A DNA stretch of 64,000 nt from an uncultured Methanolobus sp. (GTDB taxonomy: Archaea > Halobacteriota > Methanosarcinia > Methanosarcinales > Methanosarcinaceae): assembly GCF_963667555.1 (NCBI RefSeq), contig NZ_OY763421.1, forward strand, positions 947,562 through 1,011,561, given 5' to 3'. A model generated the notes under the pieces. The model was not told the origin of the DNA. It saw only the letters and a list, made by a program, of their open reading frames with translations, and searched no databases. Shown here piece after piece: positions 27,179 to 35,747 of the stretch. The position numbers and the translations under genes are program-made. Numbering within the stretch: the first letter of the stretch is position 1; every line of letters begins with the position of its first letter.

Positions 27179-28570
27179 TTATTGATCAACCCTGCCAGAA
27201 CATTCCCTTCTGATATCATCCAGGTCAAAGGCAATAAAACCAAGTTTTTCCTTTCCATCGATCTTTTTGGCCACAAGGCAATAGTTTTCGTTCCATGTGC
27301 CATTGACCTTTTTGGCTTTTTCTTTTAGTTTTTCCATTATGCTTGCGGCTTCCATTTCTGAGAGATGCTTCCATTTAACTTCACAAAACAAAGCATCATG
27401 ACTTGACCTGTCAAAGGCGATGAGGTCGATCTCTGTATCTTTTTGCCACCATTTCCCAATACCAGTGAACCGTAAAGGTAGTTTCTGCTGTTTATTAAGC
27501 ATGATAAGCATCTCTTTTGCAACATCCTCGAATGCATATCCGAAATAAGTGTTCAGGTCCTTCATGACAATGCTTTCTGCAAGCTCGGGGTCGATCTCAA
27601 AGGTTCCGTAATGCTTGTAGATGAACCGGAACCAGAAGTTGAAGAAATTGTCCTGCAGGAAATATCGGGAATTGCGTGATCCGCCGGTTATCACAGGCTC
27701 TTCCTTTTTGACCAGTTCATACTTGTTTACAAGCTCATTCAGGTATTTTGAAACTGTTCCATGTGGCATTGCAGTGTAATCAGCAATATGTGAAGGAATT
27801 GCTTTACCTGAAGCAATGGCTTCGAGAATTGAAAAATATCCTTTGTGCTCCGAGCCGAATTCCAGAACGAGTATGTTCTTTGCCTCTTCCATGAGTATCT
27901 GCGTGTCTATGAAGAGTTTCCTGAAGACACTCTGAGCTTCAGGCTCGCTGAACTGAGCTGCAAGGAGCAGGTATTTGGGTACTCCTCCGAGGATGAAATA
28001 GGTCTTCATGGCCTCTTCAAGCTCAAAGGAACTAAGACCCTTCAGGAACGCATAACTGTCTGTAAAAGTGAACGGTTTGATGTTGAAGAGGTATGTGGCT
28101 CTTCCAAAGAGTGGTTCTTTGCTCTCTTCAAAGATCCTCTTCATCATTCCCACAAAGGAGCCGATTACTATGAACATGTGGCGGCTATCGCGGTGATGAG
28201 CATCCCAGTATTTCTGAAATTTAGAGAAGAAGTCCGGGTTCACTTTTGCAAAGTTCTGGAACTCATCAAGTACTATCACCAGTTTTTCCTGCATTCCAAA
28301 AATAACGGTGAAAAAGTCGTCAAAACTGTCCAGACGCGGTCTGATGCCAGTTACATTCCCAAGCTCAATTTCCAGATCACGCAACAAAAGCTCTTCGCTT
28401 TTTGTCTCCACAAAGAGGTAAAGGCTTTTCCTGTCCTTCACGAACTCTTTGCTCAGCTCAGTTTTCCCCACACGCCTCCTTCCATAGAACACAACCAGGG
28501 ATGAAGCAGGTGCATTGTATATCTCTTCAAGCTGAGAGAGTTCCTTCACGCGACCATAGAATCTTACCAT
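27179..28570 (-). CDS. Archaeal STAND-like ATPase with DUF234
   Basis: 463-aa member of the large archaeal ATPase family of the AAA/STAND type. Walker A is YGRRRVGKTELS (about 29-40), Walker B is LVIVLDEFQNF, and a sensor-like HMFIVIGSFVG follows. A winged helix (LEAIASGKAIPSHIADYTAMPHGTVSKYLNEL) leads into the DUF234 nuclease-like C-terminus (GKWWQKDTEIDLIAFD ... CEVKWK). The PD-(D/E)XK-like residues D and E-x-K are visible. Biological role unknown; these genes are mobile and often called orphan ATPases. A perfect dyad lies between its TATA-like box and start. Confidence 0.82.
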   Translation of the reverse strand: MVRFYGRVKELSQLEEIYNAPASSLVVFYGRRRVGKTELSKEFVKDRKSLYLFVETKSEELLLRDLEIELGNVTGIRPRLDSFDDFFTVIFGMQEKLVIVLDEFQNFAKVNPDFFSKFQKYWDAHHRDSRHMFIVIGSFVGMMKRIFEESKEPLFGRATYLFNIKPFTFTDSYAFLKGLSSFELEEAMKTYFILGGVPKYLLLAAQFSEPEAQSVFRKLFIDTQILMEEAKNILVLEFGSEHKGYFSILEAIASGKAIPSHIADYTAMPHGTVSKYLNELVNKYELVKKEEPVITGGSRNSRYFLQDNFFNFWFRFIYKHYGTFEIDPELAESIVMKDLNTYFGYAFEDVAKEMLIMLNKQQKLPLRFTGIGKWWQKDTEIDLIAFDRSSHDALFCEVKWKHLSEMEAASIMEKLKEKAKKVNGTWNENYCLVAKKIDGKEKLGFIAFDLDDIRRECSGRVDQ

Positions 28571-28576
28571 ACAGTA

Positions 28577-28594
28577 ACTTACTGTTCAGTAAGT
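28577..28594. promoter_or_regulatory. Perfect dyad at the ATPase promoter
   Basis: ACTTACTG-TT-CAGTAAGT, 8-bp arms with a 2-bp spacer, located 7 bp upstream of the ATPase start. A TATA-like stretch (TATATAC on the coding strand) overlaps the distal edge. Well placed to let a repressor, possibly the winged-helix ATPase itself, block transcription. Confidence 0.5.
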
Positions 28595-28799
28595 ATATAG
28601 AAGTTATGATTTTGCAGGACAATTGCGTGGTAAATACCAGATGATCGAAGAGATAACATTCTGTGCCTTCGTCTGAATAGCATTGTTTTTGATTTTAAAA
28701 TTAGGTCGTAATTTCATAGAATGAACGAATCATAAAGTATAGGATAAACAGAGTCCCAATCAGTTTTTATTCTATATATCCCAAACCTATTATGATTTT

Positions 28800-29564
28800 A
28801 TGGATGACGAACAAACCATAAACCAAAAACGAAAAACCGAGACTGCAAATTCAGCAGGAATAGGCGTTGCAGGAGATTACAGCGAACACGTCAGATTTCA
28901 TCTAAAGGAGTTGCGCAACCGTTTAGCCATCATTATTGGCGCAATGATCCTTTGCATTCTTGTAGCTTATCCTTTCACGGAATACATACTGACCCATGCG
29001 TGGGATATGTTCCTTGGACAACAGGTCGGTATGAACATCTATACTCCTTTTGAATGGATGTTTGCAAGGATAAAGATTGCACTGCTGATAGCATTGACAT
29101 TTACGTTCCCGTTTACTTTCTATGAGCTTTTCAGGTTTGCATCAAGAGGACTCTATCCTAACGAGAGGAAGTTCATAAAAAGCGTAGTTCCGATCTCATT
29201 CCTGTTTTTTATTGCCGGAGCTGCAATTGCGCTGGTTTTTATCCTGCCACTCATGTTCAATTACATAATTCTGTCCTCTGATACTGTAGCTGAGAACCAG
29301 ATATCTGTAAAGCAGACAGTGTCTGTGGCTGTAACACTTCTGGCAGGTACGGGACTTGTGTTCCAGATTCCGGTTTTGATGTTCTTTGCAACCAGAATGC
29401 AGATAATCAGGCGACAGACACTCCAGAAAATGAGACTTCTGGTGTATGCCTCACTTCTGACACTCTCATTATTTATTACACCAGACCCGACTTTCATTGC
29501 CCAGCTTGTCTGTGCAGTCCTTCTGGTAGTGTTATTTGAGATCGGATTACTTGTTTCAAAGTAG
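28800..29564 (+). CDS. tatC: Twin-arginine translocase subunit TatC (copy 2)
   Basis: 254-aa TatC with a polar N-terminal extension of about 28 residues before the conserved HVRFHLKELRNRL amphipathic segment. About six membrane helices; YTPFEWMFARIKIALLIAL and PNERKFIKSVVPISFLFF are typical, as is ITPDPTFIAQ near the end. It receives folded RR-signal proteins with TatA. It is followed 52 bp downstream by tatA and then a second tatA, so it forms a tatC-tatA-tatA cluster. Confidence 0.92.
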   Translation: MDDEQTINQKRKTETANSAGIGVAGDYSEHVRFHLKELRNRLAIIIGAMILCILVAYPFTEYILTHAWDMFLGQQVGMNIYTPFEWMFARIKIALLIALTFTFPFTFYELFRFASRGLYPNERKFIKSVVPISFLFFIAGAAIALVFILPLMFNYIILSSDTVAENQISVKQTVSVAVTLLAGTGLVFQIPVLMFFATRMQIIRRQTLQKMRLLVYASLLTLSLFITPDPTFIAQLVCAVLLVVLFEIGLLVSK

Positions 29565-29616
29565 ACGAACAAATAAACTATATATTCCAGAAAGGAATAA
29601 GGGGTCTATTGATATC

Positions 29617-29922
29617 ATGATAGGTTCGCTTGAGATAGTTGTAATATTGGTCGTTGCGTTGCTTATCTTTGGTCCGGACAAGATACCAGAACTTGCACGG
29701 GCTGCAGGAAAAGCATGGGGCGACTTCCAGAAAGCACAACTATCGGCTGAACTTGGATTATCTGATCTTGATATGAGTCCGGCTAAGGCTCCAATAGAGC
29801 CAGAACCAACTGAAATGGACAACAAGATCAGACAAATTGCAGAATCAGCAGGAATAGATGTGCAGGGAAAAAGCACAGAAGAACTTCTTTCCCTTATGGA
29901 AGAAGCCGCAAAGGCCAGATGA
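29617..29922 (+). CDS. tatA: Twin-arginine translocase TatA/TatB-like protein 1
   Basis: 101-aa Sec-independent translocase component. One N-terminal membrane helix (IGSLEIVVILVVALLIFGP) leads into the amphipathic GPDKIPELARAAGKAWGDFQKA hinge and helix, then a charged tail. It polymerises to form the Tat conduit with TatC. AAGGGG-like sequence lies upstream of ATG 29617. The C-terminal segment IRQIAESAGIDVQGKSTEELLSLM is shared with the next gene (VKQVAANLGIDTTGKSDDEILAEI), showing recent duplication. Confidence 0.92.
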   Translation: MIGSLEIVVILVVALLIFGPDKIPELARAAGKAWGDFQKAQLSAELGLSDLDMSPAKAPIEPEPTEMDNKIRQIAESAGIDVQGKSTEELLSLMEEAAKAR

Positions 29923-30015
29923 TATTAAAGTACTAGTATTAGTATAAATTATATACTAGTAATGTATACTAAAAACGTATACCGAAAACGCATAAAAACG
30001 GAGTAGTGATAGTTA

Positions 30016-30327
30016 ATGTTGCCATTAGGCCCTACAGAACTTTTACTGATCTTTGGAGTAATCTTTTTGCTCTTTGGTGCTACCAAATTGCCGGAACTCG
30101 CACGTTCCATGGGCACCTCCATGGGTGAGTTCAAGAAGGCACAGAAAGAGTCAGAGCAGTCAGTAAAAGAATTTGAACGTTCCCTTAAGAACCAGGTTTA
30201 CACAACACCATCAGAAGAAACAAAGACCGCTGATGTTAAACAAGTAGCAGCAAACCTCGGTATTGATACAACCGGCAAGAGTGACGATGAGATCCTCGCC
30301 GAAATCAATACCATGCTGAAAAAGTGA
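30016..30327 (+). CDS. tatA: Twin-arginine translocase TatA protein 2
   Basis: 103-aa TatA. Helix LGPTELLLIFGVIFLLFG is followed by ATKLPELARSMGTSMGEFKKA, the standard TatA hinge and amphipathic helix, then a charged tail. It is the third gene of the tatC-tatA-tatA cluster, 93 bp after the first tatA with its own AT-rich leader containing a TATA-like stretch (TATACTAGTAATGTATAC). Which of the two acts as TatB-like is not visible. Confidence 0.93.
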   Translation: MLPLGPTELLLIFGVIFLLFGATKLPELARSMGTSMGEFKKAQKESEQSVKEFERSLKNQVYTTPSEETKTADVKQVAANLGIDTTGKSDDEILAEINTMLKK

Positions 30328-30430
30328 GTTTAACACCTGTTCTTACTCACTTATCTTTTGTTTTAAACCGTTTCTCATATTTATTCACTTATACTCATAG
30401 CAAGTTTTCATGTAATCCTTTTTTGAATCT

Positions 30431-30598
30431 GAAAACAAAGTAACCACCCGCCGAAGGCGGCACATTCCGATGATTTTATACAGAAAAATTATTGCATTAC
30501 AGAAGACTAGTAAGAAAATGTTCCAAGGTATTATGCAGAATATTTTGTATAGTCACCTGGAAAACGCCGGCTTCGCCGTACCCTTCGGGATTGAGTTA
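30431..30598 (+). repeat. MITE-like double-hairpin repeat, copy 2
   Basis: Core of the family between the convergent genes tatA2 and DUF1638: CCGCC-GAA-GGCGG at 30448-30460 and CCGGC-TTC-GCCG from 30567. Outer inverted repeats are no longer recognisable. The right edge runs into the stop codon of the DUF1638 gene. Confidence 0.72.
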
Positions 30599-30599
30599 G

Positions 30600-31469
30600 T
30601 TACTTACGTACATTCCCACAAATACCTATTTTAGCTTCCACATATGAATTGATGACAACGTCCATCGTTCCATCAATGTCAATAATCTCCATGTCAAAGA
30701 ATTTCGCAAATTCTGAAGCATTTCGATGAAAATTAGCATCTTTGTAGTTCTGGTTCTTTATCTTAAAAAGAAGGCTGTACATTGGACTGCTGAGATATTT
30801 ATGGACATTCTGAAAAGATACAGTTGATCTGTAATCCGTTTCATTCATGCTGGATAACCACATGGGAGTTGCATATATTGCTCCTCTTCCGTTGCCAAGT
30901 AACATCGTCTTCGTGTAAATCTCATTTCCGCCAAGTGCTACGCTAACACAGTCATCAACAATATTCTTTTCATCATCTCTGAGAAAATAAACAGGGCAAT
31001 CAAGCTTCTGCAGATCGTCCTGTACTTTATCAGAACTATAACCGCATTTTCCGTAAAAAAGAAGGATACCATCTGAGATTTTAGACATTTCTTTTGCGTT
31101 CTGATACACTTCTGACTGCAAATCATCAATATCAGAATGCAGATCCTTTCTTAGAAGATTCACAACAACTGTTAATTCTCGTTCATTCTTCCGGTTTAAC
31201 GAATTACATACTTGTCTGAAGACTGGAATCTTTGAACATAATCCCATGAAACCATCAGGTGTATTTCCATAGCTTTCTGAAACGAGAGAATATAACCTGT
31301 CGGATGAAAGCATAAAGGGCCTGAGATTCTCAGATTTGAGTTTTTGTACAAATCTGAAACTGTTCCTGTTCTCTACTACAAACAAGTGCCTGATTTCAGA
31401 GTCTTTTGAGAGAACATGAACCAATTCATCCTCAAGCATTTCACAGGCGACTATACTTAAAATCGGCAT
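30600..31469 (-). CDS. DUF1638 protein 2
   Basis: About 289 aa. Member of DUF1638, common in methanogens and anaerobes that use corrinoid methyltransferases; biochemical role unknown. Family marks: ILSIVACEMLEDELV at the N-terminus, ISDGILLFYGKCGYSSDKV and a following DDCVSVALGGNEIY. The stop codon lies on the edge of a repeat copy. I take ATG 31469, 2 bp after the stop of the upstream paralogue; a GTG at 31481 is an alternative. Second gene of a two-gene operon of paralogues below a TetR-type operator. Confidence 0.7.
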   Translation of the reverse strand: MPILSIVACEMLEDELVHVLSKDSEIRHLFVVENRNSFRFVQKLKSENLRPFMLSSDRLYSLVSESYGNTPDGFMGLCSKIPVFRQVCNSLNRKNERELTVVVNLLRKDLHSDIDDLQSEVYQNAKEMSKISDGILLFYGKCGYSSDKVQDDLQKLDCPVYFLRDDEKNIVDDCVSVALGGNEIYTKTMLLGNGRGAIYATPMWLSSMNETDYRSTVSFQNVHKYLSSPMYSLLFKIKNQNYKDANFHRNASEFAKFFDMEIIDIDGTMDVVINSYVEAKIGICGNVRK

Positions 31470-31471
31470 GA

Positions 31472-32293
31472 TCACTTGCACAGGTTTTTGTTCTTTATTT
31501 CATCCCTGATTTCATCTTTTATTGCAGAGTAACATTTCTTGAATATTTCCTGATTACCGCAGACTTCAAAGGTGCTGTATCCAAAAAGATTGGCATAATC
31601 CTCGATCTTTGCATCAATATCTTTTACATATGTAAGACCTGTATTGACCTTTGCAACCCTTGAATATCCTGCCATATCATTGACCATTTTTGCCATCTTA
31701 AGAGCTTTTTCAGGATCAGGATTATACTTGTCAATGTTCAAAAGTTCCCTCCATGAACTGGCATACATGGGTGTGAAGAAAAAGGCAGGTTCCTTACTGT
31801 GGGTTTTAAGCAACTTCAGGTAATTAGCTCCACCGCCGACAGTAGCTCCAATACAGTCATCAACAATCCTTTCATCATCCCGGAGTATTCGGACGATGCA
31901 ACCATCTTTTTCCAGGCAGAAATCCTCTTCCACCTTACCAAGGACATTGCCGCAAAGGCCGTAAAAAAGGAGTATACCATCGGAGAAAGGAATCATTTCC
32001 TCAATAGTCTGATAAACCTCGGATTTCAGTATTTTTGGCACTGCATGAAGTCCGAGTTCCAGAATATTAACTATTACAATTGATTCATTTTCATCCATTT
32101 TACCTAGATGCTCTTGCATCTTTTCAAAAGGAATAATCTCATGAGATACATGCTGTCCATTCAATTTTTCCGTAAATTCAGAAATGTTTTCGTTTTCTAC
32201 GATGATGATCTTATCAATTTCAGGATCATTGCTCAAAAGCCACACAATTTCATCCTGCATAATCTTACATGAGATAATACTCATAACTGACAT
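31472..32293 (-). CDS. DUF1638 protein 1
   Basis: 273-aa paralogue of the next gene. SIISCKIMQDEIVWLL at the N-terminus, SDGILLFYGLCGNVLGKVEED in the centre and DDCIGATVGGGANYLKLL are the family marks; conserved Cys residues may bind metal or cofactor. GGAGGAGAT precedes ATG 32293. A dyad of the TetR type lies 74 bp upstream, so this operon is probably regulated by the neighbouring TetR protein. Confidence 0.75.
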   Translation of the reverse strand: MSVMSIISCKIMQDEIVWLLSNDPEIDKIIIVENENISEFTEKLNGQHVSHEIIPFEKMQEHLGKMDENESIVIVNILELGLHAVPKILKSEVYQTIEEMIPFSDGILLFYGLCGNVLGKVEEDFCLEKDGCIVRILRDDERIVDDCIGATVGGGANYLKLLKTHSKEPAFFFTPMYASSWRELLNIDKYNPDPEKALKMAKMVNDMAGYSRVAKVNTGLTYVKDIDAKIEDYANLFGYSTFEVCGNQEIFKKCYSAIKDEIRDEIKNKNLCK

Positions 32294-32366
32294 TACAAAT
32301 CTCCTCCAGTTTGATGTGTTTTAGTTATTCAATTTTTAAAGCAAAAACAATATGTCAATATAATAT

Positions 32367-32391
32367 GCCTACCTGCATATAGATAGGTAGC
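32367..32391. promoter_or_regulatory. TetR-type operator upstream of the DUF1638 operon
   Basis: GCCTACCTGCATATAGATAGG followed by TAGC contains the inverted repeat CTACCT ... AGGTAG. A related site (CTACCTACATGTAAGTAG) stands upstream of the tetR gene at 33041-33061. The two share CTACCTRCATRTA. Confidence 0.65.
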
Positions 32392-32406
32392 AGCCTAATA
32401 AAAAAA

Positions 32407-32997
32407 TCAATCCCTCCAACCAAGACTGGATTTTATTGAGGAAATTGACCTCACAAGTGTTTTTCTACCTTTGATACTGGATAGCAACCTGGCTCCCATC
32501 AATGTTACAAATACATCTTCTGAGCGTGTTTCGACTGAATCTGAAAAATCAAATTCTCCCTGTTCCAGTCCGGTTCTTAGAACATTAGTGAGCCAGTCAC
32601 GTATATCGTCCAGTAGCAATATCTCCTGCTTTTTAACTTTCTCAGGAAGCTCTTCAAAATCAATAATCACAGAACCGGGAGGACAGATACATTTGCCTTC
32701 CTCAAACTCCTGCAATGCATAATCGAAATAATATTGAAGCTGCTCACGAGCAGACTTTTTAGATTCTACCATCTGTGCAATGGCTGTTGATAAGTTATTT
32801 CTTCTCTCTTCAAGCAAGGCAGCAACAAGATCCTCTTTTTTAGGATAATAATGATGTATTGATGCATTTTTTATGCCAAGCTTCTGGGAAATATCCTTGT
32901 AACTAAATCCATTATAGCCCCTGCATTGCAAAAAGTGTCCTGCATAATGGAGTATCTGTTGATTAGTAGAGTTAAGATCAGCCATATAAATCCACAT
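32407..32997 (-). CDS. TetR-family transcriptional regulator
   Basis: 196-aa repressor-like protein. N-terminal helix-turn-helix: FLQCRGYNGFSYKDISQKLGIKNASIHHYYPKKEDLVAALLEE, a clear TetR pattern. The C-terminal ligand domain contains CICPPG and many charged residues. A second in-frame ATG at 32985 is possible. Dyads with the same half site lie upstream of this gene and of the DUF1638 operon, which suggests autoregulation plus control of the downstream operon. Ligand unknown. Confidence 0.88.
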   Translation of the reverse strand: MWIYMADLNSTNQQILHYAGHFLQCRGYNGFSYKDISQKLGIKNASIHHYYPKKEDLVAALLEERRNNLSTAIAQMVESKKSAREQLQYYFDYALQEFEEGKCICPPGSVIIDFEELPEKVKKQEILLLDDIRDWLTNVLRTGLEQGEFDFSDSVETRSEDVFVTLMGARLLSSIKGRKTLVRSISSIKSSLGWRD

Positions 32998-33040
32998 TTT
33001 TCCTATTCTTCTAATAAGTGAATGATACTCTCCTATAAAT

Positions 33041-33061
33041 GCCTACCTACATGTAAGTAGA
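33041..33061. promoter_or_regulatory. TetR-type operator upstream of tetR
   Basis: GCCTACCTACATGTAAGTAG, an imperfect dyad, 44 bp upstream of the tetR start and just after the DUF2115 stop. It matches the site at 32367-32391. Confidence 0.6.
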
Positions 33062-33066
33062 TAAAT

Positions 33067-33546
33067 TTAGATTGATTTGCAAACACAGTATTTGCACAGG
33101 GATAACTCATCTAACACATACTTGCTCTTTGCAGGACAATAATAAACACCACCATTTTCAAAAATAGCCTGATTTTCAGTTACAAACATTCCTGGTGGAT
33201 GGAGAGGTTCTTTCGTTATGAACGTCAGATATGTGGAAATAATACGAGTATATTCCTTCAGATCCTTTTGACCAGAAGCATACTTATCCATATATGTGTT
33301 GACCCTGAAAGTAAAGTCTTCAAGCTTCCCTACATCAATTTCATCAGATATTTCAGGACAGACATTTTCTTTTAGCTCAGAAAACTTCTTGCGATTATAT
33401 CTTGCAAGACACTGTATATTGTACAGGAGAGTTCCACGAGAACTTTGAGTGTCTTCTGATTCTTTCTCTTTTATCTTCATTAAATACTCAGAAGAGATGC
33501 TGGCAGCTCCTTCCTTTAACAAGAGCAATAATTCACATGTATTGAT
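33067..33546 (-). CDS. DUF2115 (UPF0305) protein
   Basis: 159 aa if started at the ATC codon 33546-33544. DUF2115 is found almost only in methanogens and has no assigned reaction. Marks: LLLLLKEGAASISSEYLMKI at the N-terminus, TYLTFITKEPLHPPGM, and the C-terminal GGVYYCPAKSKYVLDELSLC then KYCVC, whose Cys residues suggest a metal or iron-sulphur site. A strong ribosome site GGAGGAG (33558-33552 on the coding strand) lies five bases before ATC; the first canonical start is TTG 33528, which would cut into the conserved N-terminus. The gene is followed by tetR on the same strand. A repeat copy begins about 50 bp upstream. Confidence 0.75.
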   Translation of the reverse strand: MNTCELLLLLKEGAASISSEYLMKIKEKESEDTQSSRGTLLYNIQCLARYNRKKFSELKENVCPEISDEIDVGKLEDFTFRVNTYMDKYASGQKDLKEYTRIISTYLTFITKEPLHPPGMFVTENQAIFENGGVYYCPAKSKYVLDELSLCKYCVCKSI

Positions 33547-33597
33547 TTGTACTCCTCCACAGTTAAATCTGAAACTTTCTCTTAATGTATACTTAAA

Positions 33598-33778
33598 TGA
33601 TCCCGAAGGGTCCGGCGAAGCCGGCGTTTTCCAATCAGATGGAATAATATAATCCGCACAATATCAGAGAGCACTCTTTTCACATTACGTCTGTATAATA
33701 ATCAGTATAAATGCATAGTATTCTGTACAGAAGTATAGAAAAGTGCCGCCTTCGGCGGGGTGGTTACTTTGTTTTTAG
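33598..33778 (-). repeat. MITE-like double-hairpin repeat, copy 3 (inverted)
   Basis: Inverse orientation: CCGGC-GAA-GCCGG at about 33612 and CCGCC-TTC-GGCGG at about 33745. It lies between hypE (3' end) and DUF2115 (5' end), the one clear case where it stands just upstream of a gene start. Confidence 0.72.
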
Positions 33779-33839
33779 GTTCAAAAAAGGATTGTTTTGT
33801 GTCACTAAAAATACAAAAAAGAATAACGTTCTGCCCTCT

Positions 33840-34892
33840 TTAGCAGACTCTTGGAATCGGATCGCCAACAGGTATTCCAAGCTGACGCAGGCTTCCAATG
33901 GATGTCCTGAGCAGAACCTTACCCTTGTGCTCACTGACAGCCTTACCAACTATTCTTGCATTCTGGCCATATTTATGAGATTTCAGAAGCTCAAGAACCT
34001 GCTCTGCGTATTCAGGACGAACTCCTATCACAGCCTTACCTTCATTAGCAATCTCAAGAGGATTCAGTCCGAGCATCTCACAGGCTGTGCTCACGACCAT
34101 ATCAATAGGAATATCGCTTTCTTCAAGGATGATACCTACACCGCTTTTCTGAGCCATCTCATTGATGCTTGATGCCAGACCGCCACGAGTAGGGTCTTTC
34201 ATGGCGCTTATCACTGGCTGATCGTCTTCCGTTCTCAGTTCAAGCGGAGCTTTCAGAAGTCCGTTAACTGGAGCTACATCAGATACAAGCTTCGTTTCAA
34301 AATCAAATCCTTCCCTGTGGGAGAGTAAAGCTATTCCGTGGTCACCAAGATTTCCTGTGACAATGATTACATCATCAGGAGAAAGTCCGTTGTCCCTGAC
34401 AACTTTTGGAGCAACTCCAACACCTGTTGTGTTGATGATCATAGAATCCAGCTTGTTACCCTGGATAGTCTTGGTATCTCCGGTTATGATGGCAACTTCA
34501 GCCTCTTCTGCTGCACGGTTCATGGATTTGATGACCTCTTCAAATTCTGAGAGTTCAAAACCCTCGGGAACGATTATTGCACAGGTCAGAGCCAGCGGCT
34601 TTGCACCCATGACAGAAAGGTCATTCACGGTTCCACAAACAGCAAGTCTTCCAATATCTCCTCCGGGGAAAAATAGAGGGTCAACAACATGACTGTCAGT
34701 TGTCATAACGATCTCATAATCATCTCCCATTCCATCAGGTATTGAGATAGTTGAACCGTCATCAAGGTCATCAAGACCAACAGTTCCTGCTGAACGTCTG
34801 GAGATGTTTTTCAGGATTATGCCGCCAATGAGTTCCTGCATGAACTCCCCACCGGCACCATGTTCCATGCTAATTCTGTTTTTTTGGGACAT
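33840..34892 (-). CDS. hypE: Hydrogenase maturation protein HypE
   Basis: 350-aa HypE, of the PurM-like ATPase fold. It dehydrates the carbamoyl group received from HypF to a thiocyanate on its C-terminal cysteine, the CN source for the NiFe site. The protein ends PRVC, with the required terminal Cys. MEHGAGGEFMQELI, TTDSHVVDPLFFPGGDIGRLAVCGTVNDL and KDPTRGGLASSINEM are typical. ATG 34892 is the start in best context. Last gene of hypC-D-A-B-E. Confidence 0.96.
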   Translation of the reverse strand: MSQKNRISMEHGAGGEFMQELIGGIILKNISRRSAGTVGLDDLDDGSTISIPDGMGDDYEIVMTTDSHVVDPLFFPGGDIGRLAVCGTVNDLSVMGAKPLALTCAIIVPEGFELSEFEEVIKSMNRAAEEAEVAIITGDTKTIQGNKLDSMIINTTGVGVAPKVVRDNGLSPDDVIIVTGNLGDHGIALLSHREGFDFETKLVSDVAPVNGLLKAPLELRTEDDQPVISAMKDPTRGGLASSINEMAQKSGVGIILEESDIPIDMVVSTACEMLGLNPLEIANEGKAVIGVRPEYAEQVLELLKSHKYGQNARIVGKAVSEHKGKVLLRTSIGSLRQLGIPVGDPIPRVC

Positions 34893-34904
34893 GAGTATCA
34901 ATCC

Positions 34905-35576
34905 TTATTGTCCATCTATGAGTTTGTCTGCCATGGACGAAATGGTTGAGAACCACTTCTCCATGCTCTGCGCATCATGTATTGAGGTTTTAAGAACCGG
35001 AATTTCAGAATTGAGATGTCTGACATCATCTTCCATCTTTTCAGCGCTGGCAAATACAGCTTCTGCAAGATCTTTTTTGTGGATGATTGCAATATCAGTG
35101 CTCTTGAAAATGACCGGGTGTTTCAGGACAATATCATCGCCCTCGGTAACACTTACAACCACAACACGCAGATGTTCTCCTAATTTGTAGTCTGCAGGAC
35201 AGATGAGATTTCCAACATTCTCCATAAGCAGAATATCAATGTTCTTGAGGTCAATGGACTTTAACGCCTTCTCAACGAGCTTTGCATCAAGGTGACACTC
35301 CCTTCCGGTGTTCACAGGAATTGTTGTGACTCCGAGCTTTGCTATTCTTCCGGCATCCATGTCAGCTATCACATCACCTGCAATGACCGCAAGGCGATAT
35401 TTGTCACCAAGATTCTCAACTGTCTTTTCAATGAGTGTGGTCTTTCCGGAACCAATGGCTCCCATAAAATTGATGGCAAGAACTCCATTCTTATCAAGAA
35501 GCTTCTGGTTCTTAGCTGCAAGCTTATCGTTTGCCTTGAGAACATCATGGCCCACATTGATCACATGCATTAACAT
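34905..35576 (-). CDS. hypB: Hydrogenase nickel-insertion GTPase HypB
   Basis: 223-aa SIMIBI-class GTPase that delivers nickel with HypA. P-loop GAIGSGKTTLIEKT (about 39-52), AGDVIADMDAGRI, and GNLICPADYKLGEH with the bridging metal-site cysteine; the G4-like HKKDLAEAV is present. No histidine-rich N-terminus, so no nickel store. GGAG lies ten bases upstream of ATG 35576. hypA ends about 170 bp upstream, with a short tandem repeat between. Confidence 0.95.
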   Translation of the reverse strand: MLMHVINVGHDVLKANDKLAAKNQKLLDKNGVLAINFMGAIGSGKTTLIEKTVENLGDKYRLAVIAGDVIADMDAGRIAKLGVTTIPVNTGRECHLDAKLVEKALKSIDLKNIDILLMENVGNLICPADYKLGEHLRVVVVSVTEGDDIVLKHPVIFKSTDIAIIHKKDLAEAVFASAEKMEDDVRHLNSEIPVLKTSIHDAQSMEKWFSTISSMADKLIDGQ

Positions 35577-35604
35577 AATAAAAGTCTCCAAATTGTTCGT
35601 TTTT

Positions 35605-35652
35605 TAAGTTTAAGTTTAGACTTGAGTTTAGACTTGAGTTTAGGTTTAAGTT
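35605..35652. repeat. Short tandem repeat between hypA and hypB
   Basis: About four degenerate 12-bp units of the type GTTTAGACTTGA. Two central units are identical; the outer ones decay to GTTTAAGTT. It lies just upstream of hypB on its coding strand. No function assigned. Confidence 0.6.
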
Positions 35653-35747
35653 CATAAGTATTTGATGATTAATATATAATAAATTACTGATGCACAAATT
35701 AGCAATTGTTGTATGTCATATCATCAAAAATTATTAGTTTTGTCAAT

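Noticed and set aside
27845..28504. 219-codon rightward ORF
   Set aside because: It is antisense to the ATPase with intact Walker motifs; long only because of codon bias in the opposite strand.
32471..32722. Rightward ORF opposite tetR
   Set aside because: Antisense to a complete TetR protein; no independent ribosome site.
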